Assembly (NCBI GenBank): GCA_032158125.1
Contig: JASKOT010000005.1
Span: forward strand, 620,001 to 684,000
From: Papiliotrema nemorosa
Lineage: Eukaryota; Basidiomycota; Tremellomycetes; Tremellales; Rhynchogastremaceae
Direction of reading: 5' to 3'
DNA: 64,000 nucleotides
The position numbers and the translations under genes are program-made. The notes under the pieces were generated by a model. It searched no databases, was not told the origin of the DNA, and worked only from the letters and a program-made list of their open reading frames with translations. Of this stretch, positions 12,327 to 25,587 are shown piece by piece; positions within the stretch are counted from its first letter, which is position 1, and each line of letters begins with the position of its first letter.

Positions 12327-12596
12327 GGCGAGAGCGCTCTTTCGACTCCAAGAGAACCTGCAGGTAAAATGTGGGTCGATAGAACGGGTCACAAGTCCTA
12401 ATGTATTCCCGATCGCTATCTATCTGGTCCAACTGATGACCTGCTTCAGTCCATGCCATGAATATCTCTCCATGACGTCCCATGGCCCAGCCGAAACAAC
12501 TTTCCCACGGTGATCACCGCCTTCCCATTCAACATTTCAGAATTCGTCGAATATACACCGACTTTTTCCAACTGGATACTGTCAAACCTTTGCAAC

Positions 12597-13656
12597 ATGT
12601 CACGCGCGACACCGACCATCAGCCGAGCATTGGCGGGATCCTCTCGCTCAGTGGCTGCTCCTTGTCTTCTTCCTCGACGATATGCCGGCAACGACGCCTC
12701 GGGATCGTCAATCTCGGGCTCGACGACCTCTGTCGATCCTCGAATCTTGGAAGGCGTCCCGTCATTCTTGCCCAAAGCCAATATCGATAGGATCTGCGAA
12801 TGGCAATCAGGCCTTTGGAAGAGATTAGCGGCGGAGATAAGAAGTGAGTGTCTTTCAATCTGTTGACCCGGAGTCGAGCGCTGACGAGCCAGATAATCCG
12901 GAACTGTTCGAGATCAAGCAAAAGTGGGACCGAACTGGATTGGACATCTCTTATCTGCTGTCTCAAACTGCCAAAGACAGCAAGAGCGTCGTCGCATTCA
13001 ACTATGGATCCCTTTTGCTCAATAACTCGTATTTCCTGGAAGGTCTCGTGAGGCTTTCACATGTGTCAGAGAAAGCCCATTACTGAATCAGTAGCACGGC
13101 GATTCCTCGCCAAAAGAGATCCCATCGTACTTCAAATCGCTCGAGGATCGAGTAGAGGCATACGCCGAGGGCATGGTCGGTGGAGGTTGGTTATGGGTGA
13201 GTTCCAACGACCAGAAGTAGAATCACTTATCTGACCTTCAAGTTGGTCAGAACCGGCTCAACACATACAGAGGTCGATGTCGTCCCTTCGTTCGCTGGCG
13301 GAACTCTACTTGTGACTCAAAGGACACAACGAGGACGAGAGGACATCCCACTTTTCGGCTCGCCAGCAACCACAGAGGAGAACAGTGGTTCTGCTAAAGC
13401 GACACCTGCCGAGGGCGAGGACGCAGCGACCAACAGCCCTTTCAGCATTGTTAGCAAACCTAGAGCACCAATCACTCGACCACGAGTCTCGGACGTCCAG
13501 AATGACAGGCCGATACCCGTTGCCGTGTTGAACTTGTACGAGCACGCGTACATTGGAGAGAAGTATGGAGTATGGGGTCGAGGACAATACGCTCGAGATT
13601 GGTTCAAGAGTCTAAACTGGGACAAGGTCATGTCGAGGGCAGCATATGTTCAGTAG
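12597..13656 (+). CDS. Mitochondrial small-subunit ribosomal protein, SOD-like (mS42/mS43 type)
   Basis: Structural protein of the mitochondrial small ribosomal subunit, derived from iron/manganese superoxide dismutase. The N-terminus (MSRATPTISRALAG, then a Ser/Arg stretch) looks like a mitochondrial presequence. Exon 1 is 12597-12843; exon 2 starts at 12893 and gives NNPELFEIKQKWDRTG. SOD-fold landmarks are FNYGSLLLNNSYFLEGL, then HGDSSPKEI, GGGWLWLVR, and NLYEHAYIGEKYG with a final W..LNWDKVMSRAAYV. The catalytic metal ligands are not kept: Asn/Tyr stand where enzymes have Asp/Trp of DxWEH, and the His of the NNH motif is replaced. It should therefore be a structural homolog rather than a dismutase. 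I cannot tell mS42 from mS43. Confidence 0.82.
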
Positions 13657-13830
13657 TTTCACCCTTTCTTTGCAACGTATCAATGCATGTGCATGACACC
13701 TGGCCAGCATAAAGGGACGACATGCATCGGATCCCGCCCGAGTGCCAAAAAGTTCCACGTCACTCCATGCGTGTAATCGCTGTTAGAGTACACCTTTGTT
13801 TCATCTCTGTTCACTGACGATTCGTTGAGA

Positions 13831-16800
13831 ATGAGGATCAAAAGCTGGCTCGCAGGCCTAGCAGCGACTGCATTAGCAGTCCTCGCCGACACAGAAGGCG
13901 GCGAGACATTCAAATACGAGGTCAGTGAGCCAGCGTGGCCTAATGGGTCCGCACTGACAATACACAGTCAGACATCACCCGTTTGAGATCCCTCGTCATA
14001 CATTCGCTGTACTCGCACAAGGATGTGTTTCTGCGGGAGCTCCTGTCGAACTCTAATGACGCTATGGAAAAGCTTCGACTGACAGCTTTGACCGATAGAG
14101 GCGTCATGTCTGCCGGCGAGGCCAATGTCACCATCGAGGTCAAGTTGAATGAAGGGGGAGACACGGGCCAACTGATCATTCGAGGTGCGTATAGCTGACG
14201 ATGAAGACGCGCGCAAGCTGAGTAATAAGATACGGGCATTGGTATGACAAAAGATGAGCTAGCTAGGAATTTGGGAACTATTGCAAGGTCCGGTACAAAC
14301 GAATTCTTGAAGAAAGCAGAGGAAGGTGGTGCTTCTGACGGGAATCTCATTGGCCAGTTTGGTGAGCATAAACCTGAAACACCTTCACAGGCGATCACTG
14401 ATTGCCAGGTCTCGGCTTCTACTCCTGGTATGCTCACGCAAGCGCTACAGTGTCCGAATAAAGCTGATTACAGTTTCCTCGTATCACCCACCGTCCGCGT
14501 ATCTTCTCTACCTCCCGCAACTTCCTCAAACCCCGAGCCTATTCAGTACACTTTCACTTCATCATCGTCCGGGGATTCATTTGAAATCTTCCCTGATCCT
14601 CGAGGCAACACTCTCGGTCGAGGAACAGAGATTGTGCTTGAGATACAACCGGAGGATCAGGAGTTCCTCAGTGTAAACACACTGAAGAGCCTCATGTGGG
14701 TCCCGATCCACATGGCATGAGCAGACTGTTGACAGATCCCAGCGACAAGCATTCCACGTTCTCCACTACATTTCCCATCTTCATCAAGGAGCGCAAAACA
14801 ATCGAAGTACCCGTCGCGCCCGTCACCCCTGCGAGCGATGACGAGGATGAACTCAATGACGATCTCGACACGGACGAGACCAGTCCTGCTGGAACCGAGT
14901 ATGACGAAGTGACTGACGAAGACTGGATCCGCGTCAATGACAAGGCGCCTATCTGGATGCGGTGAGTTCCCGGACCGATCACAATGGCCTGCGCGGTATA
15001 CTGAAATCAATAGTGAGCCAAAAGACGTCAAGGAGGAGGAATACCGGGACTTCTACAAAGCAGTGGCCAAGGATCCTTCAGCGGAGACACTGGGATGGTC
15101 GCACTTCAGAGGCGATACCGGATCTGGTGTCTCGTATCGAGCCCTCATGTATATTCCGGCACAGCTGCCCAAGGATTTCTGGCAGAAGGTCTCGAGCGGA
15201 GTCAACAACGTTCGATTGATGGTTAAACGCGTGTTTATTACCGATAATCTGGGCGAGGAATACATGCCAAGATGGTTGAGCTTTTTGAAAGTGACTGTTG
15301 ACGGTGAGGGACCATCCGTGAATGGGAAGAAGTGAAGCTAATGCGCAGCCGATGATTTACCGTGAGATTATTGGGTAGATTTATGTAAGAGATGATTGAC
15401 GGGACAGACTGAATGTTTCCCGAGAGACGTTGCAGAACCACCGATTCCTTCAACAGCTTCAACGAATACTCGTCCGCAAAGCCATTGACCTGTTCTCAAA
15501 GATCGCTAGTGATGAACCCACAAAGTTCAAGGAGATCTCAAAGACGTATGGGAATGCTCTCAGGATCGGCATGCTCGAAAGTCAGAAAGATAAAATCAAG
15601 CTGGCCAAACTGCTGCGTTTCGAAAGTACAAGGTCCGACTACACATCTCTGGAAGAGGTGGGCATGCAGTCTTCTTACGGGGTATTAGCTGAAGATCTAG
15701 TACGTCGATAACCGGAAAGAAGGCCAAAAACAGGTAAGTCTACTGTGTCCCTTCGACAGAACGCATCTGACAAGGCAGATTTACTACATGGCCGGAGTCG
15801 GTGAGAAAACAGAAGATCTCGCTCGGTCGCCATTCGTAGAAAAGCTTCACGCGAGAGGATATGAGATTCTTTTGCTCAACTTGCCGTCGGACGAGCCTAT
15901 GATGACTACTCTTGGTAACTTCATGTGAGTAACAGCTATCCGCCTCGTGACCCAGGCTGATGAAAAAGGGGAATGACTGCCCAAGATGTCTCCAAGAAAG
16001 GTTTGAAATTCGGAGACGAAGATGAAGACGAAGCGGAGAAGAGGGAACTCGAGGCACAGAAGATTGCCTTTGCGCCGTTGACAAAGTGGCTCAAGGCTAA
16101 TCTTGGGTCGCAAATCAGCGATGGTATGCAGTCCCTCGATCACGCTATTCGATCGGAACTGACGAATAGTTGTCCTGACCAATCGACTTGTCACATCGCC
16201 ATGTACCATCGTGGTCGGTATGTCACGCATAACACCTGCCGGGCGTGAGATTGATGCGTAGACTCGTTTGGGTGGTCGGCAAACATGGCGCGAATCATGG
16301 CAGCTCAAGCAGACGCAGAGAACGACCCCATGGTCAATATGATGAAGAACCTGCCCAAAGTCCTGGAAATCAATCCCAAGTCGCCTTTGATCGAGGGCTT
16401 GCTCGACCGAGTGCTGGATCTGCCGGAAGAAGATTCGCAGGATGAAGAGCTGCTGGAGACGACTCGGGTCTTGTTCGACACGACTCTAGTCAGATCTGGT
16501 TTCAGCGTGGCAGACCCCACTACGTGAGTCACGTCTCTCGTGTCTGTCGTTCGAGCTCACGTCAAGATACTTTGAGCGGGTTGAGGCACTTCTCCGACGA
16601 TCATTAGGCGTCTCCCTCACTGCCCAAGCAAGCGTCAACGTCAAACCGGCTCCTCCAACCGCTCACGGGCCTATATCAGAAGCTGGCGTCGGTGGTGGTG
16701 AGAGTGAAGACCAGGAGTTTATCAATCAAGCAATGCAAGAAGGTTTCGGAGCCAACTTTGGTGCCGACCCAGAGTCAGAGGGCGAAGAGTGGCTCGATTG

Positions 16801-16849
16801 GGCGGATCTGAAGAAAAAGCAACAGGGCGTGCAACATGATGAGCTATAG
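13831..16849 (+). CDS. Endoplasmic reticulum Hsp90 chaperone (GRP94/endoplasmin)
   Basis: ER-lumen member of the Hsp90 family, an ATP-driven chaperone of secretory proteins. The start [20 protein letters not shown] is a signal peptide. The ATPase domain follows: [50 protein letters not shown] and SGTNEFLKK, with a glycine-rich GQFG lid. A charged linker has [14 protein letters not shown] near 14840. The middle domain includes [19 protein letters not shown] and ETLQN (15400-15430), typical of Hsp90s. The last residues are QHDEL followed by a stop, an ER-retrieval signal, preceded by an acidic tail. Many introns. Budding yeast lacks this paralog; many basidiomycetes have it. Confidence 0.93.
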
Positions 16850-16907
16850 GTAGCATCTTCAAAGCAATGATCTGCAAATTCCAATGCATAGCCACCTTTT
16901 AAAGACT

Positions 16908-17795
16908 ACTGCGAGGAGCCGGGTCTTGTTGCGAGCCCAATAAGGATGATAGGGATGAAGCAGTCGTAGCCTTTTCCGTCTTGACCAGGTTGGCGAATGG
17001 CTTGAAGAAAGGCTCCGAAGCGTCTCCTGCGAGGTCAGGGTCGAGATCCATACAAGATGACTGGACACATACCGACAAGCTCGAAGAGGACCGACTCGGA
17101 AGTGGACACTATACCTCCTTCTTGCCTGATTCGAGCAAGAGCTATAGGAATCTCCTCCTTGTTGCAGGACGATACCCCGTCCGCTAAGACGTAGGGAGTG
17201 ATACCTTGTTGACGGAGCTGTAAAGCTGTTTGTAGTACGCAGACATGTGACTGGGGATGATCAGCCACGGTGCACCAGCTCGGTCGGACAAAATGGAGTG
17301 GTCGGGAGGAAGGAGGGGCAACTGACCTCGATTCCAACTATGATGGCATCTCTGATCTTCCTCTCTTGACTTATCTTTGCAATCTCGTCGATCCACATGG
17401 AGAACTATCAGTCAATTAAGCTCCATCTCCTCGCAACTAGAGATCGTGTGGATCGATAATTACCTTTGTCTTGGGAAAGACACCCAAGTTGAGGTGTGAA
17501 GGTAAATCACCCAGCCCGACTTCCGAAACGGTTGCGCCCAGCGCTAGTTTTCAGCCCTAGCCCACGACCAACATACGATCTCCTACCCCTTGGGTTCTGC
17601 TCAGTCGTCATGACGGGGATTTCCAAGATCTGTACTAGTCAGCTGCCTAAAATGTCGAGTGGAAGGAGGTCTCACCTTGGCAGCTTGTACCATCTTTCGA
17701 GTGGTATTCACCACTGAATCAAAGTTGTATATAGCCGCCCGGAAACGTTCTTGAATGTCGCATACTAATAATACAGTCTTCTTGGCGTCTATCAT
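16908..17795 (-). CDS. Isochorismatase-family hydrolase
   Basis: Cysteine hydrolase of the isochorismatase-like superfamily. It begins MIDAKKTVLLVCDIQERFR, where the Asp of CDIQ is the first triad member. After an intron come IPVMTTEQNPR and ALGATVSEVGLG, then NLGVFPKTKFSMW with the triad Lys, and IIVGIESHVCVLQTALQLR with the nucleophile Cys. The closing helix region continues to ADGVSS and STSESVLFELVG. The last intron (donor GTATGT near 17066) leads to a tail ending in DPAPRSSL. The family includes nicotinamidases, ureidoacrylate hydrolases and many unassigned ISOC1/2-type proteins. The sequence resembles the ISOC type; the substrate is unknown. Confidence 0.87.
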
Positions 17796-18065
17796 GATGT
17801 ACAATAGGACGACGAGATGGATAGAGATGAAGTAGGACGCAGGATGTACTGGATGGACAGTCTAACGGACGTTTCGGCTAAGCTGCTCTACCGGGACTTT
17901 GAGGGTGGAGGTCGCGGATGCCGTGCGGCAGCGGTAAGAGACCTTCTACATCTAGTCACACTTGTATGGTGAGCGCACGGCAATCAAAGGACAAATGTTT
18001 GCATAGTGATGTAGGTCAAGATGCATTTTTATGGGTTCTGTATGGGTCGTTCCACCTTAGATGCT

Positions 18066-20108
18066 TCAAGCGAGAGGGTCGTTTTCCTTGATCTCCTCGA
18101 GGGCAGAGTCAACGTGCTTGACCTCCTCAGTGGGAGACGCATCGGCAGGAAGCTGTCCAGTCAGAACTGTCTCGTACCTGAATGTGACCATGACATACCT
18201 GGTGAACCTCCTCGGCGACAGTCTCTGGACCTGTAGCTCCACCCGCGACAGCGACCGCTGATTGTCAGTCTTCGACACTCATCTCGGCGAAGGACATACT
18301 GTGGAAGGGCTCCTTGGCTCCTCCTTGCTCAACATCCTCATCGGCGTCGGCATCGGCATCATCTCCGGTCGCAGCAGCATTCTTCTTTTGCATCTTGGCG
18401 ACGAGCTTCTCCACCCGCTCAATCTCGGCCTACGAAATCAGCTCAACGAAATGTTCATCTATTCATTCACAAACTCACCTTTGTCTTGGCTTGCGAGTTG
18501 GCCTCGAACCAAGCTTTCTTCGTCTCGAGGTCGTCCACTGTCCTTTGGACATCCTCTTTTCCGCTAGGCGGCGGAATACCCAAAGACAACAAGGCTGAAA
18601 GGAGACTCATAGGCAAGTTGACGGATCCGCTATCGGCGGTAGGTGTAGCGGATCCACTGGCGGCGGCCGACTTCTTTCCACCCTTCTTCTTTCCCTTGCC
18701 AGCACCTCCAAAGAGACCGTCCAGCTCGTCATCGCCCTTCTTCTTCAAGGTCATTCCAGCAAAGTCGCTCTGGACCTGTCGAATCTCGAGCTCCTTGACA
18801 CCTTGGAGTTGAGCGGTAGTCTGTCCAACCTTGTTACCGGCATTGGTCGAGGGTACCTCGCCTCCTCCGTACTTTCCTTTGAACCAGCCGACAAGAACAC
18901 TGCAATCTTCAATCTCCGCGGCGTAAGCGGGGTTCTTGGCTTCTTCTCGGAGTCGAGTGATCTCTTCCTCTCGTCTAGCCGCATCCTCTTTAGCCTTTTC
19001 AGCCTTGAATCGGTCCTGTCGGGCTTGTCGTTCGGCTTGGACCTTGGCGTAGTATCTGGAGATCAGCAAAAAGATCAGCAAAAAGACCTGTCTCTTATCG
19101 TCTGTGCTACTCACTTGTCGTTAGCCTCCCGATGAGCTTGGGCTCCTTCTCGCTTTCGACCATACAGCTCGTCCTAGTCATTAGCCTCCGTCCACCCGTA
19201 CGTGGGAACCCAAGTCAACTCACCAACTTGGCCGAGAGAGCATTCCTCTCATCGAACAACTTGTTTCTCTCCTCGTAAGCCTTGTTACCCTCCTCCCTCA
19301 ATCCGTCCATCTCCTTTTTCAACGCATCGAATCGGTCTGAAACTTTCCTGCTCTCCGGGTCATCCAACAGCTTTTTCAGCTCATCGATCCGACTTCGGTC
19401 GGCGGCAATAGCATCATCGACTGATCCGCTCGATTCGAGTGTCTTGCGGGATCGTCGGAGGTTGGAGATTTCAGCCAGAGCCTTTTTCTCATCGACCAAT
19501 TTCATGGTGCCAGATTCGATCTGTCGGTTGAGAGATCTACCGTGAGCACATATATTGCCACATGCTCGACTGAAGAGACGGATAGGAGGTGATGTAGGCA
19601 AGTGAGAGCTATCACTCACTCGATACGCTCATCAATTTCCCCAACATTCTTGTAGGCCAACTTTCCCCTGGAAGCCTGAGCATCCTTGATCTTCTTCTGC
19701 ACACCTTCCTGTAACCTCTTGACCTCTTCCAAAGTCTTTTGTCTCTCTCCTTTGTATTTTCCCTGTTCGGTACGCAAAGAGTCGAGCTCGGCTTTGATGG
19801 TCGTACGACGGTCGTTTGAACCGGGAGAAGAAGCCAATGCAATTCTAGATCTCACAGCGTCCTGTCGATGAGCCTCCTGATCACACGAAGCATTGATAGT
19901 AGCTATAGGAGACTCACAAGTTTAGACTTGACTTGAGTGATCTCAGCATTGATGGCATCCTGCTCCGAGTTGTATTTCGCCTGATCCGGTTTGGTGAACT
20001 GAGACGATCCCGACTTTTTATCCTCACCCGACGCTTCGACAGCCGACTTGGCTGAGCCAGTCTTGTCAGCCTTGGCGTTGGGCTTCAATGAGGATGTTGG
20101 TGGTGGCA
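18066..20108 (-). CDS. Bfr1-like mRNP/nuclear segregation protein
   Basis: Resembles Bfr1, a coiled-coil protein that associates with polysomal mRNPs at the ER and was named for brefeldin A resistance and nuclear segregation effects. The start MPPPTSSLKPNAKADK is chosen because an in-frame upstream Met lies in unlikely sequence. Long charged coiled coil runs from about residue 50 through several exons: INAEITQVKSKL, RTTIKAELDSLRTEQGKYKG, GTMKLVDEKKALAEISNLRR and DGLREEGNKAYEERNKLFDE. The last is the conserved Bfr1 block. The C-terminal half has YYAKVQAERQARQDRFKAEK, an ALA/GLY/LYS-rich linker and an acidic end, ALEEIKENDPLA. One intron near 19057-19108 contains a duplicated branch region. The exact splicing of the last two exons is my inference. 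Confidence 0.83.
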
Positions 20109-20368
20109 TTTTGGAGTCGGGGCAGGGTATATGGTATGTGCGAGGTGTGGAATCGTGGAATGTTGTAGAGGGGAGGAGAGTCGCGACTCCGCTCAGGATC
20201 TTGGGAGATACCACGTGGCAGCAGCCATCACCGTACATTGGAATGTCCGACCATGGGAGACGCTCTGCATGCATTCAGCAGAGGGGGAGAACTACAACGA
20301 TGAAGCATATGGACATATGAAAGACACTGAGCGACTCATTGACGTGTGTTTGAGAGTGTAGCAATGCA

Positions 20369-23300
20369 TCACGTCTCGAAAGTCAATGCGGTCTCTTTGA
20401 TCTGCACCTTCGCTTGGCGTAGACCGGGCCATTCAACTCGGATATCGCTCAACGCACTCGTCTCCGCCAGAGGACCTGAACACATCAGCACTATCATCGA
20501 GAGTGAGGATCGTAGCAGCTCACCACTGTCGACACGCATAAACTCAATGCGTCTGAATGGCTCTCCCTTGTTTCCACCCTGTCTGGGAGGACCACCGACA
20601 TTGAAAAATCCACTCAAACTGCTTCCGACCTTCCACACTGTCACATCGCCCCCCACAAGCGACACAGTGACCAATCTCCGACCATCTGGAGAAAAGTTGA
20701 CGGAAGATACGGGCGCGTGATGCGGTTCAAGCACATATAACCGGGAAGCGGTCTTGAGATCGTACCTTAGTTTGTCAGTGATGCTTATGCCCAGAATGCA
20801 GACTTACATGATGACTGCCCCTTCATGTGTCCCCACAGCCAGCCTTTGAGTCCCGCTGTGAAAGTCGATTGTAGAGAAGCTGGGATCAGTACATGCACAA
20901 TCCGCATTCCCGGGGTTGACTTACGCCAAGACTAGCTCGTTCAGGATTACCGTGGCGGTCTCCTGCACATCTTCCCTCATTTTTCCAATGTTAGGATCTA
21001 GGCTTCTTACTACGCTCTCGGCGATCCTAGGCAGGCCAGCCTGAATCACTCCTGGCTTCTTTCGTGCCATGAATACGCAAAGTTTCATGATGCTCGTCCT
21101 TCTCTCTATGGTTTCCGCATCGAGAATGTCCATCGACAAAGTCGACATGAAGAGACCTGGATAGAGGTTTGCGATGTGTAGAACTGCCAGTCGCGCTTGG
21201 GCCGATAGTTGAGTAGTGGGCGGGTTGTGAGTAGCCAACTTGAAGAGTAGACGAAGCAGATCCATGGGATCGAGGTATGTCTGCCACGTTGCGAAACCTT
21301 TGCTCGCCAACTCGATGGCCAAAGCGAGGTGTGGAGAGGTGGGTTTTGACAGGTACCGAAAGATTGCATCCGCCGCGGATTTTAGTGCACTAGCATCAGC
21401 AAGGCGTCGTGCGGCTAATGACCATGCGCTCACGTGGGGTTCACCGACTGGTATCGGTGCAGAGCTATTCCGCCAATGACGACCAGAGATCTGGCAGGAG
21501 CACTTGCAAATTCTGTCTGGGCAGCGCTCACAACTCCTTCAATCTCCTCATCCGTCATTCTCTCGAGTCTCGCCTTGAAGAGGATTCTTGCAGCCTGATG
21601 GACATCGCCTGTCGGGGTCAGCCGGGTACCTGCGCCTCGACTCACTCGATGAATCCATGTAGTATCTGGCAAAGAAGCTCAAGTCTGGTTGATTCTCCGA
21701 TATCTGCCCGGCATAGTAAGCCATGACTTTGACTGCATACTTTTCGGAGTCTAATGAGTGAGCTTTGAACAGACAGGTTGCATCTTACCAGGAGCATCCA
21801 GAAACGGACGCAGCATGGCAATTATAGCGAGCTGTCGTAGACAAACGGTTTCAGCAGCTTCTGAGGTTTCGCTACAGTTGTATATAGTGCTGGTCGAGCT
21901 CTGTTTTCCACGTTGAACAGGTATGCTTGGTTTTGCGATGCCTAGCTGATCGTGACACATGGTATCGGTATCCGCATCCACTCCAAAGGACAGCAGAAGC
22001 GAAAGAAGTGCTCTCAAAGCTTGCAAAGGTGAAGAGCCTGCTCGAACAGCTTGTACCCAGTTCCCGACCGCTCGAATGTCGACGATTACTTGTCGCGCTT
22101 CTTGTCAGCTAATGATCACGAACTTCAAGCAGCAATGCTACCTAGATCACTGCCCGTCGCATAAACGCTGGGCAAGGAGAACACTGGCTGTCGAATTAGG
22201 GACTGATCCTCGTCAAAGGGGCTGCTGTCAGCGGCTTTGTAGACAAGCTTCTCAAGACTACACACATCTCAGTCCAATCCCCTGATGTCAGCATATCCTC
22301 GGCGGCATCGAGTCCTGTAGATCGCCGGAATTCGCAAGTTTGGTGGTTCCACACCCTCGCTTTGCCATTTGAGTATGTCAACAAGATATCTTTTCCATCT
22401 ATGAATACCCGTCTCAAAGGCGCTCGAGAAGCTGGGATGAGATACAATCTTACTCGTCAGCATCAGGCTGGTTGCCGCAAAACGCACAGGTCAAGGTCGT
22501 CGAGCGATATCAAGGCTACCGTTCCATCTCTGGATGTGCACAGCAGATGCCCATCAAGATCATTCCCCTGGGCGGTGATGAGCGTGATATCCGACACGGG
22601 ATCTGCAAACACAGTGATGGAGCCGTAACTCTCGAATGACCTTGAATATCAGACTTGACAATCCTTCTTCGACAGGTGTACTCACTTGGCACCCCAGATT
22701 CGAATGGCCCCATCTTCATCTCCACCGACTAGTCGATCGCCAGAAATGACCTTGGCAACGGTGACTGCGGAGTCCAGTCGATCGTTGCCGATCTCTGAGT
22801 TTTCCGGAGAGTTTCCGGCCAAAACGTCGCTCAATCGCTGTTTGTGCACATTTCCAGCGCCTGTTCATCAGCACCAGTCCCATATGATTACAATCCAAGC
22901 TCACGATCAGCGGTGAAGCAATCCTCGCCGTTATAGGGTAACAGGATCGCAGGCGAGCTGAGGGTATTCGGTGTTTCCAGGCCCACGATCCCTTTACCAT
23001 CGCCGCCCTGCCTTGTATCGATGAGTACCACCGCTGAATCGCCTACCGTGATTAACGCGTTCGACGGACTACCAGTGATGAGTCGTGCGGGTGGCAGCTT
23101 TCGTCGCACATCATACCTGCTGATCAGTACGGGCGCAGCCACTGGAGGGGGTGGAACCCACGTCCAGCGAGTTTGATCATGTTGCGCGCGACAGAGATGA
23201 ACAGCATTCTGCCATCAGCACTTATCGGCTTTTTTCGTCCCGAACAAGCCATACTGGAGTTTTGACCACTAGTCCAGGTTCGGCAGTAGTGAGAACGTCC

Positions 23301-25319
23301 AGGATAGGCTCGTCCAGCGTTACTGTTCCCCGAAGTCGTAGCTTCTGACCGTCGCATGAGAACAGCTGAAACGTGAGAACGGCCGTTGCGTCTAGTTTCA
23401 CGACAATTAACTTACATCGACGCAGTTCCCACTGAAGCCATACCCACTTCCGTCCAGACTGACGGAGACATTGTCCCAATGTCCATATCCGTCCCTCTCA
23501 ACTTCACTGCCCTCCCCTATTCCCGCCTTGCGTTCCTCACTGGCATTGTCTTTCGAGCTCGGATGCGATCTGCGAGCCGCCAGAAATTTTCCAAATTTCG
23601 TCTCTTTATCCTTTGCCGGGTAATCGCGCAATGACTCGTTTGAAGGTGTCTTCTTCAACAATCGTTCGTTCTCGGGACTCGGTGTCGAAGGTCGCAGCAG
23701 TTTCGGAGACGCCGCAGCTGAGGAAGTCGTGCTGCTTTGCTGCGCGCTTATGGGATGAGCAGGAAATCTGATAGAGTAAGATGTCAAGGAGTCGGGCAGG
23801 AAGTGCAGAAGATGGTGAGCTGTTTGTATCAGGTTCTATCACTCTCGCCGTGATCGCGGAGAGTTTACACACCTGGACCTGGTCGGCAGATGCCTATCGG
23901 ACCTGTTCCGGGAAGTTCGAGGCCAGTTGAAACGTCCCAGATTCCACTTGGATCTGCGGAAAGCATGACAACCCTAGTGACCTCTCCATTCGGGCTGGGC
24001 ATCGCACATGGCCACGGAACTCCTTCAGCGATGAGGATCGCGCTCTGCGACAAAGATGAGTGGGCTTGCAGGACGTCTTGAGATCATCACTCACTCCTTG
24101 CGATCCTTTTGCAAAGTGTACTTTCTTCCATGACCAGAAAGGAGACAGCCGTATGGGTGTCTTGCTACTGCCGGCCTCCCCGAGTTTGGGATCGGGCTGC
24201 TCCAGTCGAACGGACGAAATGACTTCTTGGGCGTCCAGCCCTATCAATTCAAGGATGCTACAGGTTAGAGTCTCCATAAAAGGACACAAGAGACAGAATG
24301 ACTGACCCTATATCCCTCAGAACGACTAGCAATCCCAGCTCTTGGAAGACCTTGAGCTGGACGATATTTCCTCGTCCCGGTTGATCAAGCACTATCCGCC
24401 TGATCATGACACCAGACTCCTTATCCTGACCACACTTTTCCGAGCCATCCACAGTGCCCTTTGGCGTCGACACCTCACATTTCTCCACTGCTGCTTGTTC
24501 TTCCAGCTCCCGCTTTTCCTCCTCCACCTCCTTCATCATCTCCCTCTCAACTTCGACCTCCTCCATCTTCTCTGCTATCTCCTTCTCCCTTTCCTTTGTA
24601 TCATCATCACCTCTCAGCCATCCTCTCATACCTCCTACAGTTCTCGAAGAGTCGAATGAAGTCGTAGACCTTGTCCGGGACAAAGTTCCAGGTCCAGTAG
24701 GCGAAGTGTTCCCTGACGAATCGATTTCTTCCTTTGAATGCACCTGCAGACTCCTCCTTCCGAACGCGATTCCCAGTCCCACAGTCTCATTGGGATCTCT
24801 ATCTCTCTGTTCACGCAGATGGTCTCGTAGCTCGTTCCTATCAGAAGTGCGCTGCCTCGTATGTCCATCCGAAGCAGACACCGTAGCCGTAGCAGACGAC
24901 AAGACCGCTGTGGGTATCCTAGCAGAGGGAGGGGGAGAGAAAGCCGAGACCCTTCGAGAAGATGAAGCCGATGTCAGTATGCTAGAAGCGATACTGTCGG
25001 CACGAGAACGGTGACCCGCAGATTGTGTTCTGTAAGGTGTAGGTCGTCGGGGCGAGGTGATCTCTCGAGGTGCCTTGATTTTGGGCAAGGGTTGTGAAGG
25101 GGGAGGAGGGATAGCATTGGGCGAGGGAAGGTTGTCAAGAGGAGAGGTATGGATCCAGATGGAGTTGGACGCGTCGGAAAGAGCGATATGTCGTGAAGGC
25201 CCAGAAGGTGTGCTGCTTGTCCATGACGCTACATGATCTGGTCGTATCGGTAAAGCCGAGCTGGACGACGCCGCAACGGGGTTGATGATCACCGGGATCT
25301 GCAATGTGGGCTCGATCAT
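20369..25319 (-). CDS. WDR7/rabconnectin-3-beta-like WD40 protein
   Basis: Large multi-exon protein resembling WDR7 (rabconnectin-3 beta), which in animals helps regulate V-ATPase assembly. The 353-aa first exon is Ser/Pro-rich with a strongly charged coiled-coil run (EKEIAEKMEEVEVEREMMKE, then EEEKRELEEQ). Scattered WD-like strands follow. Near 23035-23010 is DSAVVLIDTRQGGDGKG. The central part is helical (LAIELASKGFATWQTYLDP near 21300). The C-terminus is the best match: RLAVGTHEGAVIMYDLKTAS, YVLEPHHAPVSSVNFSPDGR and RLVTVSLVGGDVTVWKVG, the paired WD repeats that close WDR7 proteins. I cannot exclude that the stretch holds two genes, but no terminal stop and new Met pair is evident. Internal splicing is not fully resolved. 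Confidence 0.72.
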
Positions 25320-25587
25320 GGCGCTCGAACGAGCTTAGACCCTTCAGAATGGGCGAAAGAGTCGATACTTTCCAGGCCAAGAGGTATGAGGTGTGTGAGA
25401 TCACCTCAACAATATTGCAAGAATCGGATCCGCTCATCCTCCCAGCCCCGACACAGATGTCGTCCACGTCCAAAATGGGACGTCCAGCATAGAACGCTGC
25501 ACTGCAGATTATGTCAAGGGACTCTTTCCAATGCATGATTTCCTCTTTGTCACAATGATGTAGGTAAAAAGCAAATCAACAGCCAAA

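Noticed and set aside
12184..12483. 99-codon minus-strand frame between the divergent NR2C2AP-like and SOD-like genes
   Set aside because: A different frame here gives the MSHSNLKNLLPSDSKIT exon with a good GTATGT donor that joins in frame to the conserved exon, so this frame is a shadow.
12446..12966. Minus-strand frames opposite the SOD-like gene
   Set aside because: Antisense to a well-supported mitochondrial ribosomal protein exon.
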